The notes beneath the pieces were generated by a model, which was not told where the DNA came from, did no database searches, and saw only the letters and a program-made list of their open reading frames with translations. Of a DNA stretch of 40,483 bases, positions 7,339 through 16,000 are shown in pieces. The DNA lies in assembly GCA_964499015.1 (NCBI GenBank), contig CAZCJA010000009.1:1-40483 (forward strand). The letters are read 5' to 3'. Position numbers and translations under genes: made by a program. The DNA is from CAZCJA01 sp964499015. Its GTDB lineage: Bacteria; Elusimicrobiota; Elusimicrobia; F11. Position 1 is the first letter of the stretch, and the number at the start of each line of letters is the position of its first letter.

Positions 7339-8810
7339 GGCTGCGTCCGCGGCTGACGATCTTCACCATTTCCTTGGTCGTTCTTGTCGTCGCTTGTACA
7401 AGCCTCTCCACTATTTTGTCCTTCCGTTATCTTCTTCGTCAGGAAATGAAGTCGAACCAGCAAACGCTGTTCCAGAATTTTTTGGGCGCGTGCCAGGACG
7501 TTCTCTATTTGGGGGATGATCTGGCGATTCAGGCCTACAGCGAATCTCTCGAGAAGTCCGTTCCCGGACTCGCCTATGCGGTGTTTGTCGACCATTCGCG
7601 GGTCGGCATTCAAATTGGCGGCGTGGAAAGCCTGCAGCGCTTCCGCAAAAACAATCCGGAGTGCGGATCGACGGAAGAAATGAGCCAGAAGGGCGTTCCG
7701 TTCGTTCGCGACGTCAATACCGGCTCGGAGCGTTGGCGCTATTACTGCCAACAAATGTCGCTGACCAATATTCGTGGCATCCAGTCCGTCGGCACGGTTT
7801 ATTTGGGCTTCAATATGGATATTTTGGAGTCCGAACTCGCCAAGATCATCGATCGCATGTGGGTTGTGCTGACCTGGCTGATGGTGATCGTTCTCACGTT
7901 CGGCCTGATTTTGGCCTACATGCTTGCCAGCAAAATCACCAAACCGATCCGCCATTTGACCGAAGGCGCGAAAGCGATCGGGGAAGGCTATCTCGACACG
8001 CAGATCCCAATCGAAAGCACCGACGAGCTGGGGTTTCTCGCCCAGGAGTTCAATTATATGGCGGTCAAGCTGCGCGAGCTCGACCAATTAAAAGACGACT
8101 TTGTATCCAGCGTTTCGCACGAGCTGCGCTCGCCGCTGTCGGCGATCTCCGGCTACGTGGAGCTTTTGCGCAGCAAACCGCTGACGGAGATCACGCCCGA
8201 AAAGAGGGAGAAGGCGCTGGGCATCATTCAGGAAAGCACGTCGCGCCTCACGCATTTCATCAACGACATTTTGGATTTGGCAAAACTCAAGTCGGGCCAT
8301 GTCGATTTGCGCCAGCAGCCGTTTGACGCCAACGCCGCCACCGAAGACATCGCGCAGCTTTTTCAGCCGCTTTTTGAAAAGAAGACCGTTCGCCTCACAC
8401 GCGACATCTCGCCGGACGTTCCGGTTATCACCGCCGACGACGATAAGGTGCGCCAAGTGCTAACCAATCTTCTATCGAACGCCTTGAAATTTACCCCGGC
8501 CGGGGGCAGGATTAGAATAGGTGCGAGGAATCACACTGAATTCATCCAGTTCTCGGTGGAGGATTCCGGCATTGGCGTTCCCAAAGACGCGCTGGAAGCA
8601 GTGTTTGAACGCTTTCATCAAGTCAAAGGCTCGCGGGAACAAGTGGTCGGACAGAAAGGGACCGGATTGGGATTGGCTATCGCGAAAGGCATTGTTGAAG
8701 CGCACGGCGGACGCATTTGGATGGAGAGCGAGCTGGGACGGGGAACAACCGTCCATTTCACGCTTCCGAACCGCGCCGCGCCCACGATGAGCGCCCCCGG
8801 CGTTAATTGA
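7335..8810 (+). CDS. Membrane sensor histidine kinase
   Basis: This 491-residue protein has TM1 (about 7-29), a periplasmic sensor of about 140 residues and TM2 (about 176-198). HAMP (199-250, KITKPIRHLTEGAKAIGEG), HisKA with H262 in SVSHELRSPLSA, and HATPase_c follow. The N box is DDKVRQVLTNLLSNALKF, G1 is DSGIGV and G2 is GTGLGLAIAKGI. All catalytic boxes are intact. The periplasmic domain contains two cysteines (near NPECG and YYCQQ) that could form a disulphide; its ligand is unknown. A Shine-Dalgarno GAGGTG lies 5 nt before the start. The likely partners are the REC proteins just downstream, above all the OmpR/PhoP-type regulator at 9766. Its TGA stop abuts, in the same frame, the TTG of the next gene, so the two read like a hybrid kinase broken by one stop codon. 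Confidence 0.93.
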   Translation: MRLRPRLTIFTISLVVLVVACTSLSTILSFRYLLRQEMKSNQQTLFQNFLGACQDVLYLGDDLAIQAYSESLEKSVPGLAYAVFVDHSRVGIQIGGVESLQRFRKNNPECGSTEEMSQKGVPFVRDVNTGSERWRYYCQQMSLTNIRGIQSVGTVYLGFNMDILESELAKIIDRMWVVLTWLMVIVLTFGLILAYMLASKITKPIRHLTEGAKAIGEGYLDTQIPIESTDELGFLAQEFNYMAVKLRELDQLKDDFVSSVSHELRSPLSAISGYVELLRSKPLTEITPEKREKALGIIQESTSRLTHFINDILDLAKLKSGHVDLRQQPFDANAATEDIAQLFQPLFEKKTVRLTRDISPDVPVITADDDKVRQVLTNLLSNALKFTPAGGRIRIGARNHTEFIQFSVEDSGIGVPKDALEAVFERFHQVKGSREQVVGQKGTGLGLAIAKGIVEAHGGRIWMESELGRGTTVHFTLPNRAAPTMSAPGVN

Positions 8811-9740
8811 TTGGAGCAGAAAAAAATATTAGTTGTCGATGACGACGAGGGGATCCGGGAGTCGATTAAGGATTTCCTGGAAGAAAAGGGCTACAACGTC
8901 CTTCCCGCGTCGGACGGCATGAAAGGCGTGGAGCTCGCCATCAAGGAAGCTCCTCATTTGATTTTACTCGACGTCGGTTTGCCGGAAATGAACGGCTACG
9001 ATGTTTGCCGGAAGATCCGCGAAGTCCAGGCGCTGCGGCACACGCCGATCATCATGCTGACCGCGCACACGCTGGACAAAGACGAGCTGTCGGGCTTTCA
9101 AGCCGGCGCCGATGACTATTTGCCGAAACCGTTTAAGCCGGCACGGCTCTTGGCCCGTATCGAGACCGCGATCGACCGGAACATGCGCGAGCTGGACGCC
9201 AATTCGTTGACGCACATGCCCGGCAACAGGAACATCGTTGACGAAATTCAAAACCGCATCCTGTCGCACGGGGATTTTGCGGTGATTTACATGGACCTGA
9301 ACAATTTTAAGGCGTTCAATGACCGTTATGGTTTTATGCGCGGAGACGAGGCGATTAAACTCACATCCGAGATTTTGGTAGAGTGCTTCACGTCTCAAAA
9401 CGGCCGCCGGATGTTTATCGGACACGTGGGCGGAGACGATTTTGTCGGAGTTGTGGATACCAACGACGTCGACAGCTTGTGCCGGAAAATAATTGAACGA
9501 TTTGACGCCGCGATCCCCAAACTGTACGACGAAGAAGACCGCAAGCGCGGTTTTATTTCGTCGGTGGACAGAAAGGGAAACATGGTCGAGCTGCCGCTTA
9601 TGGGGCTGGCGATCGCCGTGGTGACCAACAAGCAGAAAACGTTCCGGCACCCGGGCGAAATCGCCTTCGTGGCCGGTGATTTGAAGAAATGGGCCAAAAC
9701 GAAAAGCCAGTCGAGTTACGTGATCGACCGGCGCGCATGA
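8811..9740 (+). CDS. REC-GGDEF response regulator, GGDDF variant
   Basis: This 309-residue protein has an N-terminal receiver (ILVVDDDEG acid pocket, phospho-acceptor D54, T at LTAHT, K in LPKPF). A GGDEF-fold domain (about 135-300) follows, with MDLNNFKAFNDRYG and a GGDDF signature at 207-211 in place of GGDEF/GGEEF. The D-for-E change leaves diguanylate cyclase activity uncertain; it may be active, or a c-di-GMP or GTP sensor. The TTG start is required because the next in-frame ATG would cut into the receiver. No Shine-Dalgarno is visible. Translation probably depends on reinitiation after the kinase stop at 8808-8810, which is directly adjacent and in the same frame. It should be phosphorylated by the upstream kinase. 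Confidence 0.88.
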   Translation: MEQKKILVVDDDEGIRESIKDFLEEKGYNVLPASDGMKGVELAIKEAPHLILLDVGLPEMNGYDVCRKIREVQALRHTPIIMLTAHTLDKDELSGFQAGADDYLPKPFKPARLLARIETAIDRNMRELDANSLTHMPGNRNIVDEIQNRILSHGDFAVIYMDLNNFKAFNDRYGFMRGDEAIKLTSEILVECFTSQNGRRMFIGHVGGDDFVGVVDTNDVDSLCRKIIERFDAAIPKLYDEEDRKRGFISSVDRKGNMVELPLMGLAIAVVTNKQKTFRHPGEIAFVAGDLKKWAKTKSQSSYVIDRRA

Positions 9741-9765
9741 CGGAAAAAGGAAAACGAGGTGAAAC

Positions 9766-10458
9766 GTGTCTAAAAAAAGAATTTTGATCGTCGACGATGA
9801 ACCTCAGATTTGCCAGCTGGTCAAAGACTTGCTGGAAGAAAGCAACTACACCGCCACAACCGCCCACACCACCGACGAAGCCTTCCAGAAACTGAAGGTC
9901 GCCTTGCCCGATATGATTTTGCTCGACGTTCGCCTGCCCACGATCGGCGGTTTGGAATTTTGCCGCCAGCTGAAGCAGGACGCGCGCACCAAAAAAGTCC
10001 CGATTATCATGCTGACCGTCCAAGACACGGAAACCGATAAGGTGATTGGCCTCGAAGTGGGCGCCGATGATTATCTGACGAAACCGTTCGGCAACCGTGA
10101 GCTTTTGGCCCGCATTAAGGCCGTGTTCCGCCGCTTGGAAGCCAATAAAATGGACGGCGACGCGATCATGAAGATCGGTCCGTTGGAAATCGATTTGGAA
10201 ATGCACGAAGTGAAGTGCAAAGGCAAGGACGTGATGCTAACGCCCAAGGAATTCGAACTCCTCGTTTCGCTCGCAAAGAACAAGAACAAAGCGCTGCGTC
10301 GAGAAGCCCTGATGTCGTCCGTCTGGGGCTACGATTATCCGGGAACGCTTGGCACCATCGACGTGCACATTCGCCATCTGCGCAAAAAATTGGGCGACGC
10401 CGGCCGCTACATCAAAACCCTGATCGGCGTCGGCTACCGCCTCGACGACAAACTCTAA
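9766..10458 (+). CDS. OmpR/PhoP-family response regulator
   Basis: This 230-residue protein has a receiver (residues about 4-118; ILIVDDEP, phospho-acceptor D54 in LLDVRLP, LTVQD, K in LTKPFG). A winged-helix DNA-binding domain (about 133-227) follows, with LTPKEFELLVSLAKN and IDVHIRHLRKKL, ending in IKTLIGVGYRL. The effector domain reads very much like Bacillus-type PhoP and other OmpR-class regulators, which bind as dimers to direct repeats spaced about 11 bp. The GTG start has a good Shine-Dalgarno (GAGGTG, 9755-9760). Candidate targets are the 11-bp TTAA/TTAC arrays at 13024, 22750, 35929 and 36005; this is inference but the spacing fits. Its cognate kinase is probably the one at 7335. 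Whether phosphate is the signal cannot be told. Confidence 0.93.
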   Translation: MSKKRILIVDDEPQICQLVKDLLEESNYTATTAHTTDEAFQKLKVALPDMILLDVRLPTIGGLEFCRQLKQDARTKKVPIIMLTVQDTETDKVIGLEVGADDYLTKPFGNRELLARIKAVFRRLEANKMDGDAIMKIGPLEIDLEMHEVKCKGKDVMLTPKEFELLVSLAKNKNKALRREALMSSVWGYDYPGTLGTIDVHIRHLRKKLGDAGRYIKTLIGVGYRLDDKL

Positions 10459-10464
10459 AGACAC

Positions 10465-11622
10465 ATGGCGATTTTTCCCAGCGAAAAACCGACTGAGACA
10501 CCCACCGCTGCGGCCGCCAGCCCCAACCGCATACTCATTGTCGACGACGAGACCAGCTCGCGCGACCTCTGCCAGGCGTTTTTAGAATCCGACGGCTACT
10601 CGGTCGAGACCTGCGACCGGGCCATCAAAGCGCTGGCCCTCCTTGAACTTAAGAAATTTGATTTGGTGCTGACCGATTTGTCCCTGCCGGAAATGAGCGG
10701 TATCGAGCTCATCAAAAAAGTGAAATACCACTATCCAGCCACCAACGTGATCGTGATGACCGCGTTCGGCTCCGTCAGTTCCGCCGTGGAGTCGATGAAG
10801 GCGGGCGCCTACGACTACATCACCAAACCCTTTCCGCGCGATCTTTTGCGCGTGACCATCCGCCGCTGTTTGGAAAGCCACAATTTGAAGCGTGAGATCT
10901 CGAAAATGCAGACCGAACTCCTGAAAAAGGACAAACTCGCGGCGGTCGGCTCCATGGCCGGCGCGATCGCACACCGCATGCGCAACCCGCTTTCGATCAT
11001 TCAAATGTGCGCCCAGTATTTGGAGGGGCACATGCAGTCGAATCAGGAGCATTTGGAAGTGCTGAAGGCGATCGAGGAAAAAGTGAAGACGCTGGAGCAG
11101 CTGACCCGCGATTTCGTCGAATATTCGCGCGCCTCGCGCATCCGCAAAGCGCCCGAAAGTTTGGAAAAACTGGCCGACGAAATGATCAAGAACGTTTCCC
11201 CGCGCTGCACGATCCAAAACGTCGAGGTCATCCGCCGTTATGCGCCCGGGTTGCCGACGATTGCCGTCGACGCCGATTTGATTCGCGAAGTGATCATGAA
11301 CATCATCGATAACGGCTTGGAGGCAATGAAGGGCCCGGGAAAAATCATCGTGGTCATCGAGCTTGACCGCGCCATGCAGTGGATGATGCTCACCATTTCA
11401 AACACCGGCAGCGTGCTCTCGCCGGACTTGCAGGACAAAATTTTCGAGCCCTTCTTCACCACCAAGGAAACGGGCATGGGTCTCGGCCTGGCGATCGTGA
11501 AGCAGGTGATCGACGGCCACGGCGGAAAGATCCAGGCGGTCGGTGATCCCAAAACCAACAGCACCACATTCCGGATTCTTTTGCCGCTCGCGGCGGATAA
11601 AAAGGACGATGCCAATGAGTGA
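10465..11622 (+). CDS. Cytosolic REC-histidine kinase (NtrB/AtoS-like role)
   Basis: This 385-residue soluble protein has no TM segment. An N-terminal receiver (about 22-140; ILIVDDET, D71 in LTDLSLP, MTAFG, TKPFP) is joined by a coiled linker to HisKA with H170 (GAIAHRMRNPLSI). HATPase_c follows, with N box IREVIMNIIDNGLEAM and GMGLGLAIVKQVIDGHGG. The G1 box is ISNTGS, with Asn where most kinases have Asp, a known variant that may weaken nucleotide binding. The architecture (receiver first, kinase second) suggests that phosphorylation from another kinase gates this one, giving a relay. It overlaps the next gene, an NtrC-type activator, by 8 bp, which makes that protein its obvious partner. 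The start ATG 6 bp after the previous stop has only a weak purine run upstream. Confidence 0.9.
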   Translation: MAIFPSEKPTETPTAAAASPNRILIVDDETSSRDLCQAFLESDGYSVETCDRAIKALALLELKKFDLVLTDLSLPEMSGIELIKKVKYHYPATNVIVMTAFGSVSSAVESMKAGAYDYITKPFPRDLLRVTIRRCLESHNLKREISKMQTELLKKDKLAAVGSMAGAIAHRMRNPLSIIQMCAQYLEGHMQSNQEHLEVLKAIEEKVKTLEQLTRDFVEYSRASRIRKAPESLEKLADEMIKNVSPRCTIQNVEVIRRYAPGLPTIAVDADLIREVIMNIIDNGLEAMKGPGKIIVVIELDRAMQWMMLTISNTGSVLSPDLQDKIFEPFFTTKETGMGLGLAIVKQVIDGHGGKIQAVGDPKTNSTTFRILLPLAADKKDDANE

Positions 11623-12973
11623 TAAACGAAAAATTTTGGTCGTTGATGACGAACCCCAGGTGGGCATGATTTTCACCAAAGTGCTCGGCGCGGCCGGGTA
11701 TGAAGTGGTCCATGCCGTGACGGGGGAAGATGGCGTTAAGCGGCTAAATTTTCAACCCGACGTGGTGTTCTTGGACATTAAACTTCCGGGCATTGACGGC
11801 GTGGAGACGCTGCGCCGCATTCGGAAATCAAAGCCCGATCTGCCCGTGGTGATGATGACCGCGTACCAAACCGTCGATTCCGCGGTGGAAAGCATGCGTC
11901 TGGGCGCCTGCGACTATCTGATCAAACCGCTCGACAACACCCGCATCAAAGAAGTCGTGAAGCACGCGCTCCTTGTCGGTAGCGCCGCGGCCACTCCGGC
12001 GCCGGATTTGGTGATCACGCCGGCGGACATGGTGGGCAAATGCCAGGCGTTTCAGAATGCGCAGAATTTGATCAACAAAGTGGCGCCCACGGATTTGACG
12101 GTTTTGCTGTTGGGCGAGTCCGGCACCGGAAAGGAACTGACGGCGCGGGCCATTCATATGGCCTCGAAGCGCAGCAAAAAAGCGTTCGTGCCGGTTGACT
12201 GCGCCTCGCTGCCAGAAACGTTGATGGAATCCGAGCTTTTCGGCTATGAAAAAGGCGCGTTCACCGGCGCCGACGATTCGCGTCCCGGTCGATTTGAAAT
12301 GGCCGACGAAGGCACACTGTTCCTGGACGAAATCGGGAATTTATCGATGACGGTACAGGCCAAGCTTTTGCGCGTTCTCCAAGATCCGCTGTTTGTGCGG
12401 CTCGGCGGCCGCAAGGAAGTGCGCGTGAACGTGCGCGTGATCGCGGCCACCAATCGCGATTTGGAAGTGGCGGCCCAGCAGGGGGGATTCCGCGAAGATT
12501 TGTACCACCGCATCAAAGTGTTCACCATCGAGCTCGCACCGCTGCGCAACCGCCAGGAAGACATCCCGATGATCGTCGATTACTATATCGAAAAGTATTC
12601 GGAAGAGATGAACACCGGTATTAAAAAAGTGAGCCCGAAAGTGATGGACCTTTTGACTAAGTATCGCTGGCCGGGAAACATCCGCGAGCTGTCCAACGCG
12701 CTGCGCAGCGCGGTGGTATTGGCCGACGACAAGATCGACGTCGACCATTTGCCGACAAGCATTCGTTTTTATGAGGAAAAAACAGCGACCGGCACGCCCT
12801 CGCCGTCCGCCGATCCGACTTTGAAGAGCGTTTTAAAGAAAGTCGAGCGCGAGCATATTCTGGAAACGCTCAAACACACCAAATGGAACCGGACCGAGAC
12901 CGCTAAGATCCTCGAGATCGATTCGAAAACCCTGTACAACAAAATGAAGGAATACGGCATCAACGAAGCGTAA
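11615..12973 (+). CDS. NtrC-family sigma-54-dependent response regulator
   Basis: This 452-residue protein has a receiver (ILVVDDEP, D54 in FLDIKLP, MTAYQ, K in LIKPLD). The sigma-54 AAA+ domain (about 133-365) has Walker A GESGTGKE, the sigma-54 contact loop GAFTGA, Walker B TLFLDEIG and the R-finger region. A Fis-type helix-turn-helix ends the protein (NRTETAKILEIDSKTLYNKMKEYGI). It activates RNA polymerase-sigma-54 at -24/-12 promoters by ATP hydrolysis. The start at 11615 is chosen because AAGGAC at 11602-11607 lies 7 nt upstream. The ATG at 11609 is too close to that site, and the ATG at 11543 is deep inside the previous gene. I saw no convincing -24/-12 promoter (TGGCAC-N5-TTGC) beside the downstream giant gene, so its targets are probably elsewhere. 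It is the last gene of the operon. Confidence 0.95.
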   Translation: MSDKRKILVVDDEPQVGMIFTKVLGAAGYEVVHAVTGEDGVKRLNFQPDVVFLDIKLPGIDGVETLRRIRKSKPDLPVVMMTAYQTVDSAVESMRLGACDYLIKPLDNTRIKEVVKHALLVGSAAATPAPDLVITPADMVGKCQAFQNAQNLINKVAPTDLTVLLLGESGTGKELTARAIHMASKRSKKAFVPVDCASLPETLMESELFGYEKGAFTGADDSRPGRFEMADEGTLFLDEIGNLSMTVQAKLLRVLQDPLFVRLGGRKEVRVNVRVIAATNRDLEVAAQQGGFREDLYHRIKVFTIELAPLRNRQEDIPMIVDYYIEKYSEEMNTGIKKVSPKVMDLLTKYRWPGNIRELSNALRSAVVLADDKIDVDHLPTSIRFYEEKTATGTPSPSADPTLKSVLKKVEREHILETLKHTKWNRTETAKILEIDSKTLYNKMKEYGINEA

Positions 12974-12999
12974 AACAACGCGAAAAGACGCTCCAAACC

Positions 13000-13016
13000 A
13001 AAAAAACCCTTTTTTT
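13000..13016 (+). terminator. Possible weak A/T terminator after the regulator operon
   Basis: A7 (13000-13006), CCC, T7 (13010-13016) can fold into an A:U stem with a triloop ending in a U-run, 27 bp past the sigma-54 activator's stop. A further T-run follows at 13021-13025. The stem is weak on its own, and the T-richness may instead belong to the promoter just downstream. Confidence 0.25.
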
Positions 13017-13023
13017 CTCCTTT

Positions 13024-13076
13024 TTAACCCTTCCTTAATGAAACCTTAATGTACTCCTGTTACATTACTGTTACAG
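13024..13076 (+). promoter_or_regulatory. 11-bp repeat operator and near-leaderless promoter of the giant FN3 gene
   Basis: TTAA boxes start at 13024, 13035 and 13046 (steps of 11 and 11). An extended -10, TG-T-TACATT, lies at 13058-13066, its hexamer starting 15 bp after the last TTAA. The ATG follows at 13077, only 10 nt past the hexamer, and no Shine-Dalgarno exists. TGTTACA occurs twice 11 bp apart (13058 and 13069), the second copy almost abutting the ATG. The form is that of PhoB/PhoP-class operators replacing a -35. Start-site and regulator assignments are inferred. Confidence 0.65.
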
Positions 13077-16000
13077 ATGAAAACCCGACGCCCACTCATC
13101 CTCGGCGCTTTTCTTTTCAGCCTCGCCGGCCCGCTGATCGCGGCGGTTCCGACGTGGAACGGAAACCTCTCCAAAACCGATAACGCCGTCACCGGCACCT
13201 GGAATGACGGCGGCAATCCGGCGGAAACCCGCTACCTTCTCGAGGCTTCAACCCGCGACGATTTCCAGGCCGGGACGGTCATTTCCAGCCAAACCGTTTT
13301 GTTGAGCGCGACCATCGATGAACTGCGCGGCAACACGCTTTACTATGTGCGCCTCCAAGCGCTTGATCCCGACCCCAGCGCGTACGCCGATCCGGTCCGC
13401 ACCATTAGAACGTTTGCTTCCATCCCGTCTCCGCAGATTCCCGGAAGCGTTTTTGTGCCCGACCCCACAGGGATCACGGTTCGCTGGCTCTCGAACGAGA
13501 ACGCGGACGGAACGGTCTACCGGGTCGAGGCCTTTTCCGATGAAGCGCGCACCGTCCCCGCCGGATCGGGAGACACCACCAGTACAAGCCTGCGCATCGC
13601 CTCGCTCTCACCGAACACCACCTACTGGTTCACGGTAAAAGCCCAGAACATCGAAGGCGGCGCGTTCACGGCCCCGCATATTGCGGGCGCGGCGATGACG
13701 CTGCCCGGGACGTACTCCATCGGTTCAACGCCCGCCGCCAGCGAAATAATTTGGTACGGACAGAATCTGAGCGCGGTGACCTTTACCAACGACGGATTCT
13801 CCAGCGGCAACGTCGAGTATTTCCGCTATCGCTGGATGCAGAACGATGTTTACGCCTGGCCGGCCGACGAGGCGCAGAACGTCGTGCAAAACGAGTGGAC
13901 CGAAAACACGAGCAGCTTGATTATTCCCAATGACGTATCCAGCCAATTTTATTTGCACATCAAAGCCTACAACGCGGTGAAAAAATCCAACGGCGCGGCC
14001 TCGGAGAAAGTGGTGGGTCCGTTCCAGATTGATCCGGTTGCCCCGGGCCCGAACCCGTCGGTAATCGAGAACGTGGTGGAGAACGCGACGTCCATCACCT
14101 GGCGTGCGGCGGTGACGGTTGACGATTTCAACGGCGTGGGCATGAACGCAGCGCCATACGGCTGGAGCTTCAACGGCGGCCCGGAAGTTTTTAACGTCAA
14201 TCAAACGTCCGTGACCAATAACGTTTCCGCGAACACCAGCTACACGATGACGGTCCGCGCCCGCGACGCAGCGAACGCGCCCAACTACACCACGGCCGGC
14301 TCGCGCACCGCGGTAACCTTGCAGAACACACCGGCCAGCGTGGAAATCTTGGAAACAACCAATAATTCCATCCGCGTGCGCGTGAACGGCACGTTCCCGA
14401 ATATGGAACTGGGCCAGTCCGGGCTGCAAGTCCGCGTGACCGACAACAATGTTGAATTTTTATCCGAGGTGGAGAAGGACAACGAAATTATTTTGACGGG
14501 TTTGGACGCCAACACCGTGTACAACGTGATGGCGCGCGCCATTAACCAGGCGGGCCGGCCGACCAACTGGACGGGCACGGTGCAGACGACAACGCCCGGC
14601 GGCTCATCGTCCGTGACAGCGGACCAAAATCCTTATAATCCGCCCGCGCTCGGGGGGAAATACAAAGCGCCGCAGCGCATTCGCTTTACCGATAACGGCG
14701 CTTTCGAACGCGGCGACATCGCTTATTACAAAATGGTCATTTCCGAATTGGCCAGCAAGCCCGGCGCGGTGGCGTTTGATCAAAGCCCGCGCATTGAAGC
14801 GGGAACATGGAGCCGTCTTTTCAGCGTCACGCAAGCGCCGTTCGCGCACATTCAGAGCTACAACACCTCCGATCAGCCGGTCGCCGGCGGATACACGCGT
14901 TTGGGTCCGTGGATCATCGATGCGGGCGCTCCGCTGTCGATGGGCGGCGCCTCCGTCACCGTTGATAGCGCCTCGGCCATGACGTTTTACGCGGGCGACG
15001 TCGAAGACGTGGGTTTGGCCGGCATGCATTCCGAACCGTATTCGTTCGACAACGGCAACACGTTCCAGGCCGCCGACACGCTGTCGGTTTCAGGGCTCGA
15101 TGCCAACACGCTCCATATTTCGACGATTGTCTTCCGCGATGAGGTCGATAACCGCTCCCTTCCTTTATATATACAGGCGCACACGCATCAAAATACACCG
15201 ACGGCGGTCGAGGTGGTTTCCAAGAACGGCAAGCAGGTTGTGGTGCGCGCGCTGGGCAGCTTCCTGAATTTGGACGACAATCTGTCCGGCATTCAATTCG
15301 GTTTAAAGAACGAGGATTTGAGCATCGATTGGCGTCCGCAGTGGCTTAAAGAAACGGAGACCACGTTCGATTTCCCGAATTACAACGCCTCGTATAACGT
15401 GGTGGCTCGCGCGCGCAATGCCGACGGCGTGATGACTGCGGTGTCGCCCGAACTCGAAATCCACACCCAGCCGACGATGCCGGCCGTCTCGCCGATTATC
15501 GGCACGGTGGTCGGCGAATGGAAGGGCACGCCGGCCTTCGAATTTAAAACCTCCGAGCTGCCCGGCCTCAATACATACGATTATTATGAATATGTCTGGA
15601 CGCAGAGCGAAACCTACGCGTTTGACTTGTCCGAGGCGCAGATCACGTGGACGCCGACCGCGCTGACCGAGGTGCGCTCGCTGACCGCCACAGCCTCCGG
15701 CAAATGGTATCTGCACATTCGCGCCAAGAGCGTCACACATGAGCCCAGCAACAGCGTCACGATCGGCTGGTTCGGCTACGATAATGTCGCTCCCGCAGGA
15801 GCCGTCCTGAACGCACCCGTGGTCGGGACCAACAGCATCGAGTGGAGCACAACCGAAGCGGTGGATTCGATGGTCGGCCTGCACGACGAACCTTATCTGT
15901 GGAGTTTGGACGGCGGAACGGAACGCGCCACCACGGTAAACAACCGCACCTATATCTCTCTCGATTTGGCGCCGAACACCGTGCACACGATTTCTTTGCG

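Noticed and set aside
8808..8810. TGA as a recoded sense codon genome-wide
   Set aside because: Many genes here end properly at TGA with ATGA overlaps (2334, 4464, 6125, 7336, 22410, 26121), so TGA is a normal stop.
13000..13056. Sigma-54 -24/-12 promoter for the giant gene downstream of the NtrC-type activator
   Set aside because: No GG-N10-GC with TGGCAC/TTGC-like flanks is present; the region fits the TTAA array with an extended -10 instead.
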